DNA of 6,892 nucleotides from Acidisarcina sp. (lineage in GTDB: Bacteria; Acidobacteriota; Blastocatellia; Pyrinomonadales; Pyrinomonadaceae), in contig JAJNPX010000280.1 in NCBI GenBank assembly GCA_021155145.1, forward strand, positions 1-6,892, given 5' to 3'. This document shows positions 4,759 through 6,892 of this stretch, one piece after another. Each line of letters opens with the position of its first letter. The first letter of the stretch is position 1. The notes beneath the pieces are model-generated. The model was not told the DNA's origin. It did not search any database and was given only the letters and a program-made list of their open reading frames with translations. The position numbers were made by a program, and so were the translations under genes.

Positions 4759-6892
4759 ATGACAAACGACGTTACACAAGAGACCGAAGAGGCGAAAACC
4801 GGCGAATCTTCGGTTGTGGCACCACAGGACAAAGCAGACGCGGCCGCTGCGGCACCGGTAAACACCGCGTCAGAACCCAGATCGGCACCCGCCGAGGAAG
4901 CCGGAGCTTCCGGCGAGTTCGATTTTGGAGCGATCCTCGAGCAATTCGAGCAGGAACAAACGATCTTTCACGCCGGCGAGCTGGTCGAAGGAAAGGTCGT
5001 CGGAGTTTCCGAACACGGGGTCATGGTCGACTTCGGGTATAAATCCGAAGGCGTGATCCCGGCCGAAGAATTCGACCAGCCCCTCGAATCCTCGGTTTCG
5101 GTCGGCGACACCATCGAGGCCGTTATCAAGAACCTCAGCGGTGAAGCACCGCCGACGCTTTCCAAGAACGATGCACTCGGCCGAAAAGTATGGACCGACC
5201 TCGAGGAAGCCTTTAAGAATGATGTTCCGGTTCGCGGAATGATAGTCGACAAGATCAAGGGCGGCCTGAAGGTCGACCTCGAAGGCATCGAGGCCTTTCT
5301 TCCGGGTTCGCAGATCGATTCGCGGCCGGTCGGCAATCTCGACCCGTACATCGGCACCGAGATCGAAGCCAAGATAATAAAGTTCAGCCGCCGCCGCAAT
5401 AACATCGTTCTCTCGCGCAAGGTCATTACCGACCTTGAGATCAACGAGCAAAAGGCCGAGACGCTTGCCAGGATAGACGTTGGCTACATCGTCGAGGGAA
5501 CCGTCAAGAACCTGACCGAATACGGCGCCTTTGTAGATATCGGCGGCATCGACGGACTGCTCCATGTTACGGATATGTCGTGGGGCCGCCTTCATCATCC
5601 GGGCGATATGTTCAAGGTCGGCGATCACGTCCAGGCAAAGGTGCTCAAGCTCGACCGTGAAAAAGAAAAGGTCTCGCTTGGGTTCAAGCAGCTCCAGCCC
5701 GATCCATGGTCGACCGTCATCGAGATGTACCCGGTCAATTCGCGGATCACCGGCAAAGTCTCTTCGGTCACGGATTACGGTATATTTGTCGAGCTCGAAC
5801 CCGGCGTCGAAGGCCTCGTTCACGTCTCGGAGATCTCGTGGTCGAAGCGGTCGGCAAGCCCGAAGAGAATGTACAACAAGGGCGACGAGGTCGAGGTACA
5901 GGTGCTCGGCGTCGATACCGAGGAAAAACGGATCAGCCTCGGAATGAAGCAGCTGCAGGAAAATCCGTGGGATACCATCGGGGCACGTTACCCGGTCGGG
6001 ACCAAGATCCGCGGCAAGGTCCGCAATATCACCGATTTTGGTGCGTTCGTCGAGATCGAGGATGGAATTGACGGCCTCGTCCACGTTTCGGACATCACCT
6101 GGGCCAAAAAGCTCAAGCACCCAAAGGAACTTCTCAAAAAGGACCAGGAGGTCGAGGCCGTCGTCACGAATATCGATGCTCGCGGCCAGCGGCTTTCGCT
6201 TTCGATGAAGGACCTCACGCCGAGCGCGTGGGAGAGCTTTGTCGCCACACACCGTCCGGGTGATGTGGTCCGCGGAAAGGTTTCCCGCTTCACAAGCTTT
6301 GGCGTATTCGTGGAGCTTGGCGAGGGCCTCGAAGGACTTTGCCATATTTCAGAGCTTTCCGACGAGCGTGTCGAACGCCCCGAGGATGTCGTCCAGCTCG
6401 GACAAGAGGCGGATTTCCGGATCCTCCGGATCGAGAACGTCGACCAGAAGATCGGCCTTTCGTACCGTGCCGTCGGCAAGGACGACGAGCCCGTTGTCGA
6501 CAGCCGTATCTATTCGAGCGAGGCTAAAGGCGGCATGGCGAGCCTTGGCGAACTTGCCAATATTCTGAAGGACGAGCCGGCACAGGTAACTGAGCCCGAA
6601 ATGACCAAGGAAGAAAGGGACGAAGCCAAGCGCCTCAGAAAAGAACAGGCCCGAAAGGAATATGAGGAAGCCGCGGCACGCGGAGCCGCTGCATCCGAAG
6701 ACGTACCTGAAGCCGAGACCGTAACTGCTACGGAAGAGGCGGGATCCGAGCCCGCAACCGCTTCAGCCGAAGAGGCGGGATCCGAGCCCGCAACCGCTTC
6801 AACCGAAGAGGCGGTATCCGCTTCATCTGAAGAATCTGAGGCCGTTGAGACACCCGAGGCCGCATCAGAAGGCCCGGCCTCCGCCGAAACCG
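4759..6892 (+). CDS. rpsA: 30S ribosomal protein S1 (3' end beyond window)
   Basis: At least 711 residues, still open at the window end; S1 is usually about 400-600. S1 binds mRNA and helps deliver it to the 30S subunit. Six S1/OB-fold domains lie at about 75-140, 157-225, 243-313, 328-398, 415-486 and 502-572. Domains 3-6 are canonical, each with 'G-x-V-x-x-(I/V/L/F)-T-x-(Y/F)-G-x-F-V' and 'G-L-(L/V/C)-H-(V/I)-(T/S)-(D/E)'. Domains 1-2 are more diverged (MVDFGYKSEGVIP, GGLKVDLEGIEAFLPGSQ), as in other S1 proteins. A charged Ala/Glu-rich extension (1-60) precedes them. A low-complexity acidic tail starts near 600 and carries a 12-residue tandem repeat. The ATG follows an in-frame upstream stop at 4708-4710. 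The purine-rich AAGGAAG lies about 16 bases upstream, too far for a standard Shine-Dalgarno, so initiation may rely on the A-rich unstructured leader. Confidence 0.95.
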   Translation, partial: MTNDVTQETEEAKTGESSVVAPQDKADAAAAAPVNTASEPRSAPAEEAGASGEFDFGAILEQFEQEQTIFHAGELVEGKVVGVSEHGVMVDFGYKSEGVIPAEEFDQPLESSVSVGDTIEAVIKNLSGEAPPTLSKNDALGRKVWTDLEEAFKNDVPVRGMIVDKIKGGLKVDLEGIEAFLPGSQIDSRPVGNLDPYIGTEIEAKIIKFSRRRNNIVLSRKVITDLEINEQKAETLARIDVGYIVEGTVKNLTEYGAFVDIGGIDGLLHVTDMSWGRLHHPGDMFKVGDHVQAKVLKLDREKEKVSLGFKQLQPDPWSTVIEMYPVNSRITGKVSSVTDYGIFVELEPGVEGLVHVSEISWSKRSASPKRMYNKGDEVEVQVLGVDTEEKRISLGMKQLQENPWDTIGARYPVGTKIRGKVRNITDFGAFVEIEDGIDGLVHVSDITWAKKLKHPKELLKKDQEVEAVVTNIDARGQRLSLSMKDLTPSAWESFVATHRPGDVVRGKVSRFTSFGVFVELGEGLEGLCHISELSDERVERPEDVVQLGQEADFRILRIENVDQKIGLSYRAVGKDDEPVVDSRIYSSEAKGGMASLGELANILKDEPAQVTEPEMTKEERDEAKRLRKEQARKEYEEAAARGAAASEDVPEAETVTATEEAGSEPATASAEEAGSEPATASTEEAVSASSEESEAVETPEAASEGPASAET
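6733..6822 (+). repeat. 36-bp in-frame tandem repeat in the rpsA tail
   Basis: Two 36-bp units (6733-6768 and 6769-6804) differ at one base, in the last codon (gcc versus acc). They encode EEAGSEPATASA and EEAGSEPATAST. A diverged partial third copy begins at 6805 (EEAVSAS). Near identity at the DNA level implies recent duplication by slippage or unequal recombination. Confidence 0.9.

Noticed and set aside
4549..4865. Minus-strand frames of 76 and 78 codons in the rpsA leader
   Set aside because: They overlap the promoter and start of rpsA on the opposite strand, lack a signal or domain, and have no plausible ribosome-binding site.
5564..6071. Two overlapping + strand frames of about 125 codons
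   Set aside because: They are alternate-frame shadows inside rpsA with Arg/Ser-rich composition.
4870..6345. 491-codon open frame on the minus strand
   Set aside because: It is antisense to the S1 domains of rpsA. Its repeated-looking protein only mirrors the S1 repeats, and no family motif is seen.
6733..6822. Repeat array resembling CRISPR
   Set aside because: The units are directly tandem, in frame, without spacers, and lie inside the rpsA tail.

Overview
The window reads as ordinary chromosome from a moderately GC-rich, Gram-negative-type bacterium. It carries housekeeping genes (riboflavin synthesis, ribosomal protein S1), a type IV pilus retraction ATPase and a lipoprotein-type class A beta-lactamase. 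A soil-type Acidobacteriota such as a Blastocatellia/Pyrinomonadales-like lineage would fit the gene style: an IPT/TIG-propeller protein, a PER/VEB-like lactamase, an S1 protein with long acidic tails, and weak or absent Shine-Dalgarno sequences. This is an impression, not a demonstrated assignment.

Layout, left to right. (1) The last ~51 codons of a GTP cyclohydrolase II (RibA or RibBA) on the + strand end at 155. (2) A minus-strand class A beta-lactamase lipoprotein (139-1182) converges on it, and their 3' ends overlap by 17 bp. (3) A minus-strand toxin-antitoxin pair follows: a HigB/RelE-type toxin (1628-1977) whose frame is broken by one base in an A5 run, then an XRE antitoxin (1279-1602). 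Inverted repeats sit over the toxin start, and a perfect 11-bp tandem repeat fills most of the gap between toxin and antitoxin. (4) A minus-strand IPT/TIG plus NHL/SMP-30-like beta-propeller protein spans 2027-3052. (5) A 210-bp divergent promoter region separates it from pilT on the + strand (3263-4417). (6) A 341-bp gene-free region (4418-4758) holds a hairpin just after pilT, a three-way-junction-like fold, a good TTGACA promoter and the untranslated leader of rpsA. (7) rpsA on the + strand (4759 to beyond the window end) encodes six S1 domains, with a charged N-terminal extension and a long, repeat-bearing, Ala/Glu-rich C-terminal tail.

Functionally, the block between ribA and pilT (lactamase, toxin-antitoxin pair, propeller protein) looks like accessory material between core genes. 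No single operon joins the whole window. I found no wholly new system. The most interesting points are the frame break in an otherwise full-length toxin, the atypical active-site motifs of the beta-lactamase, and the structured leader and expanding tail of rpsA. No tRNA, rRNA, CRISPR array, insertion sequence or attachment site was seen.
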